Of a stretch of 5,555 nt of DNA, positions 4,381 through 5,555 are shown piece by piece. The position numbers were made by a program, and so were the translations under genes. Each line of letters starts with the position of its first letter. Position 1 is the first letter of the stretch. The DNA is from an uncultured Spirochaetaceae bacterium (GTDB lineage Bacteria > Spirochaetota > Spirochaetia > Treponematales > Treponemataceae). A model generated the notes under the pieces. It was not told where the DNA came from. It saw only the letters and a program-made list of their open reading frames with translations, and ran no database searches. The stretch covers positions 1-5,555 of the forward strand of contig CACXDK010000288.1 in NCBI GenBank assembly GCA_902766345.1, in the 5' to 3' direction.

Positions 4381-5555
4381 TTATTTCTTGAGAACTTCTG
4401 CAAGTTTTGCAGATGTAAAGCCAAGATATTCTGCAACTTTATTTGCTGGACCTGATTCACCGAAACGGTCAATTGTAAACAGGTCTTCTTTCTTAGCATA
4501 GCCTTCCCAACCCATGCGAACGCCAGCTTCAGCAACAACAACACGCTTTGCATTTCCAATAATCTTTTTCTGGAAATCTTCGCTCTGAGATTCAAACAAA
4601 GTCTTGTCTGTTACAGATACAACACGGATTGTCTTGCCTTCAACAAGTTTTGCAGCGTTCAAAGACATTTCAACTTCAGAACCTGTTGCAAGAATAGTAA
4701 TGTCAGGATTGTCTGAACCTGTCTTTACAACATAAGCACCCTTACGTGCTGTGTTGCGCCAATCCTTATCATCCTTTTCATATACAGTAAGTGCCTGACG
4801 TGTGAATGCCATACATACAGGATGGTCTTTGCTTTCCAAAGCCATTTCCCAAGCAACCTGAGCTTCCTCTGCATCACCTGGACGAAGAACCTGTACATTA
4901 GGAATACAGCGAAGAGAAGCTATTGTTTCAATTGGCTGGTGAGTAGGACCGTCTTCACCTACATAGATAGAATCGTGTGTAAGAATGTAAATGTTTGGCA
5001 ACTTACTCAATGCAGCAACACGGAGAGAACCACGGAAATAATCGCTGAATACAAGGAAGGTTGCACCGAAAGCACGGAGACCACCATGCAGGTTAATTCC
5101 GCTTACAACCTGACTCATTGCAAATTCGCGAATACCGTATTCAATTGTTCTTCCCTTGCGGTTTCCAGCATTATAAACGCCGTCATTGTTCTTAATCTTT
5201 GTCTTGTTTGGACCTTCCAAGTCTGCAGAACCACCAACAAGCCACTCAAAACGGTCTGCCATGCAGTTAAGGCTCTTTCCGCTTGCATCACGTGTAGCAA
5301 GCTTGTCGCCTACAGCATAAGAAGGAGCAGCTACATCAGCTGTCGGCTTTGCATTCCAGTATGCATCCCATTTCTTTGCAAGTTCAGGATTTTCCTTTGC
5401 CCATGCATCAAATTCTGCATTCCATTTTTCTTCTGCAGCAGCAAATTCCTTGCGCTTTTCTTCAAAATATTTGTATGCTTCTGGAACTACGTAGAACTTT
5501 TCATTTTCTGGCAAGCCCAAAGCTTTCTTTGCAGCAACACAGCCGTCTTCTCCCA
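4381..5555 (-). CDS. tkt: Transketolase, C-terminal part, 5' end beyond the window
   Basis: Thiamine diphosphate enzyme of the pentose phosphate pathway that moves two-carbon ketol units between sugar phosphates in the cytoplasm. 390 codons are visible and the frame is open at the right edge. Full-length enzymes are about 660 residues, so the N-terminal diphosphate-binding domain is mostly missing. Visible are a helical charged linker, then the pyrimidine-binding domain with ATRDASG, GGSADL, and IEYGIREFAM carrying the catalytic glutamate (codon 5125-5127). It continues with FSDYFRGSLR, HDSIYVGEDGPTHQ (equivalent to E. coli H461, D469 and H473) and FTRQ, a phosphate-site arginine. Last comes the C-terminal domain with ATGSEVE and FGESGPANKVAEYLGFT. 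The TTG at 5518-5520 is an internal Leu codon and not a start, because the frame continues upstream as GCVAAKKA. No clear terminator follows the TAA. 1-deoxyxylulose-5-phosphate synthase is excluded by the GGSADL and GEDGPTHQ contexts. Confidence 0.97.
   Translation of the reverse strand, partial: GEDGCVAAKKALGLPENEKFYVVPEAYKYFEEKRKEFAAAEEKWNAEFDAWAKENPELAKKWDAYWNAKPTADVAAPSYAVGDKLATRDASGKSLNCMADRFEWLVGGSADLEGPNKTKIKNNDGVYNAGNRKGRTIEYGIREFAMSQVVSGINLHGGLRAFGATFLVFSDYFRGSLRVAALSKLPNIYILTHDSIYVGEDGPTHQPIETIASLRCIPNVQVLRPGDAEEAQVAWEMALESKDHPVCMAFTRQALTVYEKDDKDWRNTARKGAYVVKTGSDNPDITILATGSEVEMSLNAAKLVEGKTIRVVSVTDKTLFESQSEDFQKKIIGNAKRVVVAEAGVRMGWEGYAKKEDLFTIDRFGESGPANKVAEYLGFTSAKLAEVLKK

Noticed and set aside
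5518..5520. TTG as a start codon giving a 379-residue transketolase
   Set aside because: The frame continues upstream to the window edge with transketolase-like sequence, so this is an internal Leu codon of a gene cut by the window.
1..5555. CRISPR, IS elements, tRNA or phage remnants
   Set aside because: I found no direct repeat arrays, transposase fragments, tRNA-like cloverleaf or integration repeats on either strand.

Overview
The window is moderately AT-rich bacterial chromosome with every supported gene on the minus strand. In transcription order (right to left) they are the C-terminal part of transketolase (tkt), a leucine attenuator, complete 2-isopropylmalate synthase (leuA), a small membrane protein of unknown function with a DUF3592-like domain, and glutamyl-tRNA synthetase (gltX) cut off at the left edge. 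The GltX sequence looks spirochaete-like. The presence of leuA points to a free-living or gut/rumen Treponema relative rather than to the leucine-auxotrophic pathogens. That assignment is from memory of the families, not a search.

Right part (4381-5555): transketolase, running off the right edge. Only 18 bases after its stop, the 4199-4362 region holds a sigma70-type promoter with an extended -10. The promoter is followed directly by a 19-residue ORF with four CTA leucine codons, then a UUCG-capped intrinsic terminator, then a strong ribosome binding site and leuA. This is a textbook layout for ribosome-mediated, leucine-responsive transcription attenuation. The leader ORF appears to start at or within a base or so of the transcript 5' end (leaderless).

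Centre (2486-4171): leuA, 561 codons, class II IPMS. Its catalytic and metal ligands are all visible, as is a C-terminal leucine-feedback domain. Leucine would therefore control the step twice: transcription through the attenuator and the enzyme through the allosteric domain.

Left centre (2290-2485): a 196-base intergenic region rich in symmetry. It holds a strong hairpin whose T-tract lies on the plus strand, a bipartite dyad, a tiny ORF with a strong Shine-Dalgarno, and an inverted repeat beside the next gene's ribosome binding site. Its role is unresolved: it could encode a plus-strand small RNA or be a 5' region for the downstream gene.

Left (1-2280): the two-TM hypothetical protein (best start GTG at 2278-2280), then gltX with its own consensus-like promoter and ribosome binding site. 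I see no insertion sequences, CRISPR arrays, tRNA or rRNA genes.
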